Source of the DNA: Leptolyngbya sp. SIOISBB
GTDB taxonomy: Bacteria > Cyanobacteriota > Cyanobacteriia > Phormidesmidales > Phormidesmidaceae
NCBI GenBank assembly: GCA_010671905.1
Contig: JAAHII010000001.1
Span: forward strand, 4,030,001 to 4,094,000
Length of the DNA: 64,000 bases
Direction: 5' to 3'
Shown one piece after another: positions 35,772-47,570 of the stretch (position 1 is its first letter; every line of letters begins with the position of its first letter). Made by a program: the position numbers and the translations under genes. A model generated the notes under the pieces. That model saw only the letters and a program-made list of their open reading frames with translations. It was not told the origin of the DNA and made no database searches.

Positions 35772-38700
35772 ATGACGTGCGATCGCCCCTTTCATGATCA
35801 GGTACCAGCTTTGCTGCAGGCGATGGATTCGAGCGGGCGACTAACAGCCGTCACCGATCGCTGGCTGAGTTGGTTGGGCTATGAGCGATCGTCGGTGATG
35901 GGTCGTCCCTGGCGAGAGTTTTTGACCCCGACGGCGCAATTACAGCTGGCTGGCTTGACTGAACTTGACTGGGTCAACGATCCTCAAGCCGATCGGGTGT
36001 TGTCGTTTCGGACGGCACAAGGCGAGGTCGTTGAGGCTCACGTGGCAGTCAGTCTATTACAGGATGAGGCTGGACTGCCAACCACTTATCTCGTGAGCTT
36101 GAGGGAGGCACTATCCGTACATCAGCCTGCATGTGACCAAGCTCCCCAGGCAGCACAGCCAGTTTGCGAAAAGTGGTTTGAACTCATCACGGAAACGAGG
36201 CGGGATGTGTTTTGGATTCACGATGCTCAAACGCGGCGGCCAATTTACAACAGCCCCAATTTTGAGGCTGTTTGGGGCCTTAAACCAGAAGATTTGCAAC
36301 CGGACTTACAGACTCTCCTTGCTCGCATCCATCCGGATGACCGTGAAACCTTTGCCGCATCTGTGCGCGATCAGTACACCCAAACAGCCCAGTTTGAAAA
36401 CACCTTTCGGATCTGTCTCCCTAGTGGCGAGGTGCGCTGGCTCCAAGAACATTACTTTCCGCTGTTAGATGAGCAGGGGCGTCCGGCGAGACTTGTGGGA
36501 GTGACGTCAGATATTACTGAACAGCAACAGGCGTTGCTGGCTGTCGCACAGTCAGAAGAGAGATTTCAGCTATTAGCTCAAAATCTGCAAGACGTCTTTT
36601 GGTTGACCGATATGCAGACAGGGCGGAATTTGTATGTCAATTCAGCTTTTGAAACCTTATGGCAACTGCCACGATCCGCTTTAGCTGAAGACCCATTTGC
36701 CTTTTTGCAACGGGTACATCCTGACGATCTCGATCGTATCAGGGCAACCATACAAACCTGCATAGCAGAGACCCGTGACTTTGATGTGGAGTATCGGCTG
36801 CAACTGCCAGATGGCACGATGCGCTGGATTCGCGATCGCGGCTTCATGATTCTGGATGACATGGGGATGATGACCCAAATGGCTGGGATCGCCACGGATA
36901 TTACCACTCGAAAGCAAGACGAAGTCTATTTGCAGCAGTATGAGCGCACTATTGCGGCGATTCCGGATGCATTTTGTCTGATTGGTCAAGATTATCGCTA
37001 TCGGTTAAGCAATGCCGCTTATCAAGACTGGTTTCATCAGGGGCGTGATGTCTGCGGTATGCAGGTTGCCGATTGCTTTGGCGAAGACTTCTTTAACACG
37101 GTCTCTAAGCCTCGTTGTGACCAAGCTTTAGCAGGGCATACCCAATGCTTTGAAGAGTGGCTATATAACCCTCATCAAGAAACTGCCAAATTCATTAGCA
37201 TCACCTATGCTCCCTTATTACGAAGCCGATGGTCAAATTGGTGGCGTCATCCACTGTATTCGTGACTTGACGACCCTCAAGCAAACCCGCGATCGCCTCG
37301 ACCAAATGGCCAATCGCTTACAGTTACACATTCACAACTCACCGCTAGCCGTCATTGAGTGGACGCCTGCCCAGCAGGTTGATAACTGGTCATCACAAGC
37401 TGCGACTTTCTTTGGCTGGTTGGAGTCAGACGTGGTGGGGCGTCATGTGACTGACCTGCCCATCTTTCCCAATGACGCGAAGTCGCATTTGGCGGATCAC
37501 ATCCGTGAGCTGTTGCATAGTGCAGACCAGCAACAGATTGTGATTACCCGCAATGTCCACCGTGACGGCAGCGAGTTGTTCTGTGAGTGGTATAACTCAG
37601 TGCTTCGTGACGCCGCGGGAGAGGTCGTCTCGATCTTGTCGTTTGTGCAAAACATTACCGAGCGTCGGCAAGCTCAGCTGGCATTGCAAGCGAGCGAAGA
37701 GCGTTGGCAATTGGCCATTGTTGGCAGCAATGAAGGGATTTGGGATTGGCAAATTTCTGCAGATGAAGTGTTTTATTCGCCTCGTTGGAAAGACCAACTC
37801 GGCTATGCCGATGACGAACTCGAAAATTCGCGCGAAGTTTGGCTTTCCAGAGTTCATCCAGATGACCTCGCAAGAGTACAGACAACCATGCAGGCTCATT
37901 TGCAGGGGCAGGACCCAACCTATCAGTCAGAGTATCGTCTGCGCCATCGCTCTGGCGATTATGTCTGGATTTTATCGCGGGGGCAAGCCATCTTTAATGA
38001 GGCGGGTCAGCCCATCCGGTTTGTCGGCTCTCATGTGGATATTACCGATCGCAAGCAGGCTGAACTCGACTTGCAGGCATCGCAACAACTGTTGCAAATG
38101 GTGTTTGACCATTTGCCTCAGCGCGTTTTTTGGAAAGCTTTAGATGGTCGTTTTTTAGGCTGTAATCAGGCTTTTGCGGTGGATATGGGATGCCAGGCCC
38201 CGAGTGAAGTGATTGGTAGAAGTGATGCTGACCTACAAGTCTTGTCCCCTGAATCCTTACAACTCTTTCAAGCGCGTGACCGAGATGTGATTGCGGCTGA
38301 TCGGACCATCGCCGTAGAAGACCAGGCGCAACACTATCTCAATGGTCAAACTCGCTGGGTCTCCACAACTAAAGCGCCATTTCGGACACCGCAAGGCGAA
38401 TTACGAGGGATCTTTGGGTGCTATGAAGACGTGACGGAGCGCGTGTTAGCTCAGCGATCGCTGCAGCGATATGCCCGCATGGTTGCGGTAGCCCAAGACG
38501 GTATTTGTCTGACTGATGTCGACTACCGCTATCAAGTGATTAACCAAACCTATCGCGATTGGTATGGCCAGGCTGACCAGCCGATTTTGGGTCAGACGGT
38601 TGCCGATGTCTTAGGGCAAGTGACTTTTGATCAGCGGCTCAAACCGCTGATCGACCGCTGCTTACAAGGTGAAACGATTCACTATGAGCAGTGGTTTGAC

Positions 38701-41700
38701 TTTCCCCATCTGGGCCGCCGTTTTCGGAGCGTTACCCTCACGCCTTATTGCGAGGAAAATGGCGACATTACCGGTATCGTGACCAGCATTCGCGACCTGA
38801 CGGATCTCAAAGATAGTGAAGACCAACAGCAACAACTGCTCGAAATTATTGAAGCAACCTCTGACTTTGTGGGCATGGCTTTGCCGGATGGACAGGTGAC
38901 TTACCTGAATCCGGCATTTGAACGCTTGGTTGCAGAGAACATGTCGAGATCAAGGTTGGCCAATATTCGGAACTATCATCCACAATGGGCCATTCATAAA
39001 GTGTTGAATGAGGCGATTCCGGCTGCTATCGCTCAGGGCACTTGGCAGGGTGAGACCGCCTTGCTCAGTGCTGATGGTCAAGAAATTCCCATCGCGCAGA
39101 CCATTACTGCACATCGAGATGAGCACGGAGACGTCAGCATCTTATCGACGATCGCGCATGATCATCGTCCCCAAAAGCGCTTGGAGCAAGAACTCCGCGA
39201 TCGCCTGGAGTTTGAACGGTTGCTGAGTCGCCTCTCGACCGAGTTTGTGAATTTGCCGAGTGCGGACTTGCTCACGGGCATTACCCAAGCCTTACAAAGG
39301 ATTGCTGCCGCAATTGGGGCGCAGCGCAGTTATGTCTATTTGCTGTCAGCTGATCGGCAGCAGAGTGAGCTGTATAGTCAATGGCACGAGGGGGCGCTTG
39401 CTCCCATCCCGGCAGCATGGCGTATCGTCCCGGTCGAGTACTTTACGTGGTGGATCTCACAGCTTAGGCAGCATCAGGTGATTACGCTGGCTGATGTTGC
39501 CCAAATGCCTGCGACAGCGGAGAACGAACGCTTAGCTATGGCGGCTTTCGAGATGCGATCGCTGGCCTTGGTCCCGATGCATCACAGTCAACAACTGATC
39601 GGTTACGTTGGCTTCGCGGCGGCTCTGGTCAAAGCTTGGACCGAGCATGAGATTGCCTTACTGCAAATCGTGGGTGATCTATTTGCCAACGCTTACCAAC
39701 GGCAACGGGTAGAAGCGGCTCTCCGACAGCAAGAACACTATTATCGCAGCCTGACCGAAAATGCTTCTGATCTGGTGATGTTGTTGGATCATCGCGGGCG
39801 AGTGCAATACGTCACGCCATCGATTACCCGATTGCTCAATTACCGACCAGACGAAGTCCAAAATCGCTCAGTGATGCGACTGACGGTACCGGCAGATTGG
39901 CCGTCGCTGGCGCACTTATGGGAGGCCGTACTACACCATCCAGGGATGCCGCAACCCGTCTTGCAGTGCCGGGTGCGGCACAAAACAGCGGCGCAGTGGC
40001 GCTACTTTGAAGTGGTTGCCACCAGCCTACTCAATGATCCAGTCATCCAGGGCGTCGTGGTGAACTGTCGTGATGTCAGCGATCGCGTCGCTGCTGAAGC
40101 GGCTCAACGTCACAGTGAGCAGGTCTTTCAAGCGATTTTTGAGCAATCTGCGGTTGGGATGGCGCAGCTGGCATTCGACGGGACTTACATCAAAGTGAAT
40201 CCGGCTTTTTGTCAATTGGTCGGCTATCGCGCTGATGAACTCATCGGCGAACACTTTGCCAAAATTACCCACCCTGACGATCTAGAATACGACCAGCGCA
40301 TGAGCGCTGCTGTCGCTCGGGGAGAGGTTTCATCACAAACCATTGATATTCGGCTCGTTTGTGCCGACGACTCAGTGCGTCATGTACAGGTCGTGATGAC
40401 GGCTGTGCAGCATGACCAAGGTCGCCCCGCTTTTTGGGCGTCTGTTTACAATGACATGACCGAGCAATTGCTGGCTGAGCGATCGCTCCGTAGCATTATT
40501 GAGGGCACGGCCTCTGTCACGGGAGCCGCCTTTTTTCCGGTATTAGCTGAGCGACTAGCCAACACCCTTGATGTTGATCATGTGTTCATAAATCAGCTCA
40601 ATGATGATGCGACTCTCACAACCATTGTCCTTTGGAGTCAAAATCAAGAGCAAGAGGCACTGACTTATGAACCGGCCAATACCCCTTGCGAACTGACCCT
40701 CAGACAAGGGTTTTACTGCTGCCCCCGAGCTGTACAGGCCACGTTTCCGAATGATATAGACCTGCAAGTGTTGAATGCCGAAAGCTATATTGGAGCGGCT
40801 CTCAGAGACTCCCAAGGAAACTTACTAGGCGAAATCTGCGCGATCCACAGCCAAGCCATCCATATTGTCGATAATGCTGCAACGCTGCTGCGCATTTTTG
40901 CCGCTCGGGCTAGTGCTGAGTTAGACCGCCAACGGGCTGATTTAGCCCTCCAAGCAACTGAGGCCAACTGGCGTAAGATTCTGGAAAATATGCCGGTACT
41001 GCTAAATGCGGTCGATGAAAAAGGCCTATTTACCCTCTGGAACCAAGAATGTGAGCGGGTCACCGGTTACCGTGCCGACGAGATGGTTGGTAATCCTGCA
41101 GCCTTGAATCGTCTATACCCTGATCCTGATTACCGGCAGATGATGCTGACACGCTGGCAGCAACGGGGCTACAACTATCGCGATTGGGAATGGGAACTCA
41201 CTTGCAAAGACGGCAGTCAGCGCATTATTGCGTGGTCTAACGTTTCCGATCAGTTCCCGATTGCTGATGTAGGGGCTTGGGGCATTGGTGTTGATGTGAC
41301 CGATCGCCGTCATGCTGAAGATGCTCTACGCCAAAGTGAAGACCGCTTTCAACGGTTGGCGGCTAACATGCCAAGCGTGATTTATCGCTATCACCAATAT
41401 CCCGATGGGCGCGATCATTTTAGCTATCTCAGCCCTGGTAGTGTTGACCTCTGGGAGTATGAGCCTGAGGTGATTTATGCAGATGCAGCCCGAGCTTGGG
41501 AACTCATTCATCCTGACGATTTAGCCGCATTTAAGCAGTCCATTGCTGTCGCGATTACGCAAGAAGTGACTTGGTTGCATGAGCACCGCATTATTACGCC
41601 ATCGGGTTGCGTAAAATGGATCCAAGCAGTGGCGAAAGGAGAGCGCCAATCAGATGGCAGCTACGCTTGGGATGGTGTCTTAATTGATGTGACTCCCCTC

Positions 41701-44010
41701 AAGCAGGCCGAAGCCGAACTCAGTGCCAGTGAAGCTCGATTTCAGCGGCTGGCCCACAATACCCCCGGGATTATCTATCGCTATCATCTCGATGCTGATG
41801 GGCGCGATCGCTTCAGCTATCTCAGTGCTGCTTGTAGAGATTTGTGGGAGCTTGAGCCAGTCGCCGCTATGGGGGATAGTACTACCTTCTGGAAGTTACT
41901 CAATCCCGATGATTACGCTCGGGTGCAAATAGCACTGCGGCACTCTGCTCAAACCCTGACTCCATTTTCAGAAGATTACCGCATCACTACTGCATCGGGT
42001 CGGCAAAAGTGGTTGAGAGTCGTGGCGCGGCCAGAGCAAGAATCCAGCGGCGGCTATTTTTGGGATGGCTTAGTGGTGGATGTCACTGAGCAAATCGCGA
42101 CCCAAACCGCTTTACAACAAAGCGAGATGCTGAACCGAGCCATTTTAGAGGCTCTGCCTGATTTGATGATCCGGATGCAGCGAGATGGCCTGTGCCTGGA
42201 TATGAAATATCCCAGCCACTTTCCAGTCGTTTGTCCTGAGGGCTTGCACGTTGGCGGCTGGTTACCAGACACCTGGTCAGCCTCTGTTACGGCTCAATGT
42301 CTGCAAGCAATAGAGCAAGCCTTATCCATGGGAGAGATTCAAATCTACGAATACGAGTTACCGATTGATGGGACACTGCGCTGGGCAGAAGCCAGGGTCG
42401 TGCCGATGACCCCCGACGAGGTGTTGATATTAGTGCGTGACATTGATGATCGCAAACGCACTGAGGCTGCCTTGCAACGCAGCGAAGCCCTCAATCAAGC
42501 GATTATTGATGCCCTGCCAGATCTGCTCATTCGGATGAATCGCGAGGGTGACAGTCTGGGTGTACACCTACCCAGCCAGTTTCCGGTGCTGTTGCCCAGC
42601 GATGAAACGATTAGCTACAACATGCGCGATGTTCTACCCACCGAGCTGGCTGAAAACCGCCTGGCCGGTGCGGCGAGGGCGATCGCTACCCAACAAACTC
42701 AGATCTGTGAATATCAAATTCTCATCAACGGCCAGACACGCTGGGAAGAGTCTCGGATCGTACCGCTGACCCAAGAAGAAGTTCTGGTCCTGATCCGAGA
42801 TATCGATGAGCGTCGCCGCGCTGAAGAAGAAGTGCGACGCCTCAATCAAGTGTTAGAAGACCACAACCAACGGTTGGAAGAATTAGTCGAATTGCGGACT
42901 GCCGAACTTGTCACATTCATGAATTCGCTACCGGATCAAATCTTTGTGATCGATCGCTCTCAAAACGTGACGTTTGGCAATCAGGTCGCTGCCGAGTTTG
43001 CTCAACTTTCTTGCCCTCAGGAATTTAAAGGTAGAAGCAATTACACCCTTTTTCCCAAAGACCAGGCAAATATTTATGCACAACAGAACCAACAAGTATT
43101 TCAGACAGGCGAAATTTTACATGTAGAAGAGGCCTTTCAAACCGCTGAAGGTCAGGTTTTTCTGGATACTTACAAAATTCCGCTTAAACGATCTGATGGA
43201 GAGGTTTACGCTCTCATTGGGACCTCCCGAGACATCACTGAACTGGTCGAAACGCGCCAAGCACTCGAACAACAAGCGACTCAATTGGCGGCGGCCAACC
43301 AAGAACTGCAGTCTTTCTCCTATTCGGTTTCCCACGACCTGAGAGCGCCTCTCCGGCATATTAACGGCTTTATTGCTGCCCTCAAACAGCGCTTTGAGAT
43401 GACAACGCCAGATCCTGATGTCAAGATGGCTCACTACATTGACGTGATTGAAAAAAGCAGCCAAAAGATGGGCTTGCTCATCGATGGCTTGTTGACGCTC
43501 TCGCGGGTGGGGCGTCGGGAAATGCATTGGCGTTCAGTGCCTTTAGGCCCATTGGCCAATCAGGCGATTGCGTTATTGACTGAAGTGCCTGACACTCCCT
43601 TGGAGCAACTGCAAATCATGGTAGATAACTTGCCGACGGTGCAGGGAGATGCCGCTTTGCTACAACAGGTGTTTAGCAACCTGCTTGGGAATGCGGTGAA
43701 ATTTAGCCGCGATCGCACGCCTGCCATTATTCATATTGGACAGCGAGCTGATGGGACTTGCTTTGTGCGGGATAATGGCGTCGGGTTTGATATGGCCTAT
43801 GCCGACAAACTTTTTAGTCCTTTCCAGCGGTTGCACAAGTCGGACAAATTTCAGGGGACTGGCATCGGATTAGCCATTGTGAGTCGCATTATTCATCGTC
43901 ATAATGGCCAGATCTGGGCTGAGAGTGAGCCCAATCGCGGTACGGCGATCTACTTCTCGCTGCCGCTAGAGCCGGTGTCGTCATCCACCAAAGAGGACAG
44001 TCAGGATTAA
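35772..44010 (+). pseudogene. Giant multi-PAS/GAF histidine kinase, split by one frameshift
   Basis: Two frames (35772-37265 and 37150-44010) make one gene of about 2745 residues if one C is dropped from CCC at 37212-37214. ISITYAP then joins YYEADGQIGGVIHC, finishing a PAS domain. I count about 17 PAS domains, many ending in DITxRKQAE-type linkers, with a GAF-like domain near the middle and another two PAS repeats later. Two near-identical PAS units (EALPDLMIRMQRDG and DALPDLLIRMNREG) precede a coiled coil and the kinase. The H-box SVSHDLRAPLRHING has His about 2521. The N-box (NLLGNAVKFSRD) and G-boxes (VRDNGVGFD, GTGIGLAI) are intact. No transmembrane helix is visible, so it is probably cytosolic. 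No response regulator adjoins it. Confidence 0.9.
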
Positions 44011-44101
44011 TCGGTGTCGGTTTTTTGTTGCTCTTGTCTGTAACTGGATTGCCCTTTCGTCCCTCCAGCTAGATATGTGCAGAGGCGGCAACGGTCCAGC
44101 G

Positions 44102-45616
44102 TTATGCCAAAAAGAGATGGTAAGCCGGATTGTTGCTTTCATCCCAATAGCGGTATCCCACAGTTTTTAAGAAAGCGTGCCAGTCATCCATTTCGGTGGC
44201 AGGAACTTGAATGCCGAGAACAATGCGGCCATAGTCAGACCCGTTATTGCGGTAATGAAATAGGCTGATATTCCAATTCGGACTCATGCAGTTGAGGAAC
44301 TTGATCAGGGCACCGGGATTTTCGGGAAATTCAAAACGATATAGGACCTCGTCATGAGCCAACGGCGATCGCCCTCCCACCATATGACGCAGGTGCATTT
44401 TCGTCAGTTCGTCATCCGTCAGGTCTAGAGTTTTAAACCCGTGAGCTTCAAATGTTGCGGCCATTTGGCTGGCATCTTGTCGATCTTGCACTTGTAGGCC
44501 GACAAAAATATGAGCCTCGGCTTGGTCAGCAATCCGGTAATTGAACTCAGTCAGGTTACGCGTGCCAATGCATTGGCAAAACTTGCGTAAACTGCCTGGT
44601 CCCTCAGGGATATTGACGGCAAAAATGGCTTCGCGACGTTCTCCCATCTCTGCCCGCTCGGCGACAAACCGCAGGCGATCGAAGTTCATGTTGGCACCAC
44701 AGGCGATCGCCACGAGGGTTTCCCCAGTAATCCCTTCGCGTTCAACATAAGCTTTCGCTCCGGCGATCGCCAGTGCACCGGCGGGCTCGACAATCGAGCG
44801 AGTATCCTCAAAGACATCTTTAATGGCAGCACAGGTATCGTCTGTATTGACTAAAATCACTTCATCGACATACTGCTGGCAGAGACGAAACGTTTCTTCG
44901 CCGACTTTTTTGACCGCCACCCCGTCGGCAAATCGCCCGACCTGATTCAGTGTGATGCGCTTGCCCGCCTGCAAAGACTGACTCATGCTATCGGCATCTA
45001 TCGGCTCAACCCCAATAATCCGAATGTCAGGACGTAACCGTTTCACATAAGTGGCGATGCCCGAAATTAGCCCACCGCCACCAATGGCCACAAAAATCGC
45101 ATGAATGGGCTTCTGGTGCTGCCGCAAAATTTCCATGCCAATTGTTCCCTGGCCAGCGATCACTTCTGGGTCATCAAATGGATGAATTAAGGTCATCCCC
45201 TTTTGAGTGGCCAATTCACAAGCATGGGCGTAGGCATCGTCAAAAGTCTCGCCATGCAACACCGCAATGCCGCCACGCGCTTCCACCGCTTTGACTTTCA
45301 GCTCCGGGGTTGTGACCGGCATGACGATGATGGCTGATGTCCCCAGACGCTTAGCACCTAGGGCAACCCCTTGGGCATGATTACCGGCCGACGCAGCAAT
45401 CACGCCCTGAGCTAAACGACCTGGTGACAACTGAGCCATTTTGTTATATGCCCCGCGTAGCTTAAACGAGAAGACCGATTGCATGTCTTCTCGCTTTAGC
45501 ATTAGCGTGTTGCCTAGCCGCTCTGATAGTCGCGGCGCTTTTTCTAGGGGAGTCTCTTGGGCGACGTCATATACCCGAGCGGTCAGGATTTTTTCAAGAT
45601 AATCGTGGTTGGGCAT
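44102..45616 (-). CDS. ilvA: Threonine ammonia-lyase, biosynthetic
   Basis: The 504 residues match the long, isoleucine-regulated IlvA. The PLP Lys lies in SVFSFKLRGAYNKM. Other core motifs are SAGNHAQGVALGAK, VAIGGGGLISGIATY and ACGANMNFDRL. Two ACT-like regulatory domains fill the C-terminal about 170 residues (EGPGSLRKFCQCIGTRNLTE and the repeat ENPGALIKFLNCMSPNWNIS). It deaminates threonine to 2-oxobutanoate and is feedback-inhibited by isoleucine. I chose ATG 45616 (MPNHDYLEKIL). An ATG 8 codons upstream is possible. Confidence 0.94.
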   Translation of the reverse strand: MPNHDYLEKILTARVYDVAQETPLEKAPRLSERLGNTLMLKREDMQSVFSFKLRGAYNKMAQLSPGRLAQGVIAASAGNHAQGVALGAKRLGTSAIIVMPVTTPELKVKAVEARGGIAVLHGETFDDAYAHACELATQKGMTLIHPFDDPEVIAGQGTIGMEILRQHQKPIHAIFVAIGGGGLISGIATYVKRLRPDIRIIGVEPIDADSMSQSLQAGKRITLNQVGRFADGVAVKKVGEETFRLCQQYVDEVILVNTDDTCAAIKDVFEDTRSIVEPAGALAIAGAKAYVEREGITGETLVAIACGANMNFDRLRFVAERAEMGERREAIFAVNIPEGPGSLRKFCQCIGTRNLTEFNYRIADQAEAHIFVGLQVQDRQDASQMAATFEAHGFKTLDLTDDELTKMHLRHMVGGRSPLAHDEVLYRFEFPENPGALIKFLNCMSPNWNISLFHYRNNGSDYGRIVLGIQVPATEMDDWHAFLKTVGYRYWDESNNPAYHLFLA

Positions 45617-45660
45617 GACGCAGTGGGCAATAATCGCCAATCGATAAAGCTATCTTCGCG

Positions 45661-45804
45661 TTATTTGGGATACAAAGACAACTCTAGATCTAGGGTGCCA
45701 ACAGTTCGATGGCGTGGGGCGATTACAAACAACGAGCTTTGAGACAGATGGCTAGGGACATCAATGAATAGGCCAGGGGACGCTGTCAGCAACAATCCAT
45801 TCAT
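45661..45804 (-). CDS. Candidate small protein, 47 aa
   Basis: ATG 45804 is preceded by AAGGAG with a 5-nt spacer, the best Shine-Dalgarno match of any short frame I examined. The frame encodes MNGLLLTASPGLFIDVPSHL, then SQSSLFVIAPRHRTVG and a hydrophobic tail, and stops at 45661, 44 nt before the chosen ilvA start in the same direction. It could be a small protein or a leader peptide upstream of ilvA. No run of Ile, Leu or Thr codons suggests classical attenuation. No family was recognised. Confidence 0.4.
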   Translation of the reverse strand: MNGLLLTASPGLFIDVPSHLSQSSLFVIAPRHRTVGTLDLELSLYPK

Positions 45805-46146
45805 AACCACTCCTTGCTGATGATTCGATGTTGGGTGAATCTCGTTTGGGTACATTCCCCACCCCTTGGGGCGTAAAAACAGGGGGCAGTAGTGCGTTCC
45901 GAAGGAAAAATTACGTAATGCTCCGTTCGCTTGCGGCGGAGATAGGAATTTTAGCGCTCCGCCTTTTTACTCCATTTCAGCCCAATTTTTAGGGAGTGAT
46001 TCCAGTGACGGGAGGCATTGACAAGCCGCAACACTGTGATTAGGCGATCGCTCTCACCCAAACACATCAATGAAGCAGCCCTCAGCAATTATTTTGGCTG
46101 AGGGCTGCTTCATTGATTCAGTTCTTTGCAGCAATTGCACAGCACT
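45805..46146. other. Intergenic region with long hairpin
   Basis: About 340 nt lie between the small ORF and PAM68, both on the minus strand. It contains G/C-rich segments around 45890-45970 and the 21-bp inverted repeat at 46066-46117. No further gene is seen. Confidence 0.4.
46066..46117 (-). terminator. 21-bp perfect inverted repeat after the rpsO-PAM68 unit
   Basis: Arms 46066-46086 and 46097-46117 are perfectly complementary over 21 bp with a 10-nt AT-rich loop. The core is GAAGCAGCCCTCAGC. It lies 30 nt downstream of the PAM68 stop, so a terminator or a 3'-end RNA stabiliser is likely. The arms are longer than in a usual terminator and no strong U-tract follows. Confidence 0.7.
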
Positions 46147-46647
46147 TTAGGAAGAAGAGTCGCGACGTTCTTCTCTCGCTTGCCGCCAAGAACCCACCAA
46201 CCGACCAAAATTTACCTGAAAATGCTCAAAACCAATGAGTGAGCCCGGCATGCTTTCTTCCCAAGAGGCTGAGAGCGCTCCATAACTTAAACCGACTACA
46301 CTGAGCCCAAAACAAGCCAAAGTCGTCAACAGAACTACAACGTTAGGCAGTTCGGCAATTCTCTGCACAATCAGCACGTAACTAGCAAAAAAAACAAGGA
46401 TTCCCAAAGTTACTGGCAGTCCTGAAAAATAGAGCATCCGACGCAGCATGCGGCGACTCACTACTTCTGGAATACTGGTTTCTTCGCGAGTATATTTGGC
46501 CGATGGACGGTTAGTGGTTGAGGAAACGGCCGCTGCAGATTGCTTGACTGGCTTCTCAGCCGCAACCTGAGGAGTCTCTTTCTGGTTCTTTTTGCGCTTG
46601 CTCTTGGGTTCAAATGGCAAACGCTCTTGTTCTGAGTCAGCAGACAT
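46147..46647 (-). CDS. PAM68 family protein (DUF3464)
   Basis: From ATG 46647 the product has 166 residues. The first about 75 are polar and Lys/Ser-rich. RMLRRMLYFSGLPVTLGILV and VVLLTTLACFGLSVVGLSYG are two membrane helices typical of PAM68. They are followed by the conserved SASWEESMPGSLIGFEHFQVN tail. PAM68 assists early photosystem II assembly in the thylakoid membrane. The gene starts 35 nt after rpsO stops, an arrangement conserved in cyanobacteria. Confidence 0.86.
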   Translation of the reverse strand: MSADSEQERLPFEPKSKRKKNQKETPQVAAEKPVKQSAAAVSSTTNRPSAKYTREETSIPEVVSRRMLRRMLYFSGLPVTLGILVFFASYVLIVQRIAELPNVVVLLTTLACFGLSVVGLSYGALSASWEESMPGSLIGFEHFQVNFGRLVGSWRQAREERRDSSS

Positions 46648-46681
46648 TAATAACGTTCCATGACCAGCAATAGTTAGCAGT

Positions 46682-46951
46682 CTACCGACGAATTCCGAGG
46701 CGACCAATGAGTGCGCGGTATTGATTGACGTCTTTCTTGGCAATGTAGGACAGCAAGCGCTTCCGACGGCCAATCATTTTTAGCAAGCCGCGGCGTGAGG
46801 AATAGTCTTTCTTATTACCTTGGAGATGTTGGCTGAGCTTATTGATGCGCTCGGTCAGCATTGCGACCTGCACCTCGGCAGATCCCGTGTCAGTTTCGTG
46901 AACCTGATATTCAGAGATGAGTTCCTGTTTGCGTTCTTGTAGCAGTGCCAT
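46682..46951 (-). CDS. rpsO: 30S ribosomal protein S15
   Basis: The 89 residues have the complete S15 pattern: [20 protein letters not shown], then [20 protein letters not shown] and [16 protein letters not shown], with [11 protein letters not shown] at the end. The length is normal. S15 binds 16S rRNA early in 30S assembly. It is the first gene of a two-gene unit with PAM68. Confidence 0.97.
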   Translation of the reverse strand: MALLQERKQELISEYQVHETDTGSAEVQVAMLTERINKLSQHLQGNKKDYSSRRGLLKMIGRRKRLLSYIAKKDVNQYRALIGRLGIRR

Positions 46952-47220
46952 AGAGGTACAAATTACGTTCTAGTATGGATGAGTCAATTTGTGCGCAGAG
47001 CTTTCAATAATAACACGCCTGTCCCAGCAAGCTAGTCAAATTGACTGCCAGTGGATGAAATTATCTGCGGAATGCTTACGGGATGCTTGTACTCAAGCTG
47101 ATGAAAGGCGGGTTTGATTACCATCCTGGCCTTTCTTGAACAGTCGGTTGAGGTGCTGTGAGTAGATTATTTTGGGAAGGCTAGGAAGCCGACCCAACGA
47201 ATTTGCCCTGACGATGGGAA
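46952..47220. other. Upstream region of rpsO
   Basis: About 270 nt lie between rpsO and the Ycf20 gene. The rpsO promoter should lie here. No S15 autoregulatory structure could be recognised by eye. Confidence 0.35.
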
Positions 47221-47562
47221 TTAGCTGCCCAACTTAAAGGCTTCCACAAAGAGACTATAGGTGAGGCCAATTTTGAGAGCGTTCATGACCTCTAATAATA
47301 AGTTATTGCGGCGGGTGGCAGTTTGCGGGGGCCGGCGGTAGACGAGCCAGCTAATCAGTTCTACAGCTCCCAACAAGATGGCTGAAATCACCACATCCAG
47401 TTTGGCAGCTTGCCCCGCAATTGAGGAGATGGCAATGCCAAAAAAGTTGCCAAAGAGTAAGCCAATAATCACCAGGGACAATCGCCGCCAGGGGTTAAAG
47501 ACCCAGCGGCCAAATTGGTTAGAGGCAGATTCAACAAGGGTGGAGAGGCGGGTTCGTTGCAT
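47221..47562 (-). CDS. Ycf20/DUF565 family protein
   Basis: The 113 residues match DUF565 (Ycf20). A leading amphipathic helix is followed by NPWRRLSLVIIGLLFGNFFG, two further membrane helices (DVVISAILLGAVELISWLVY and the C-terminal FVEAFKLG end) and a conserved RRNNLLLEVMNALKIGLTYS segment. Plant Ycf20-like proteins are linked to non-photochemical quenching, but the cyanobacterial role is open. The start is 9 nt from the stop of the RDD-pentapeptide gene, so the two are co-transcribed. Confidence 0.84.
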   Translation of the reverse strand: MQRTRLSTLVESASNQFGRWVFNPWRRLSLVIIGLLFGNFFGIAISSIAGQAAKLDVVISAILLGAVELISWLVYRRPPQTATRRNNLLLEVMNALKIGLTYSLFVEAFKLGS

Positions 47563-47570
47563 GAAGGTAG

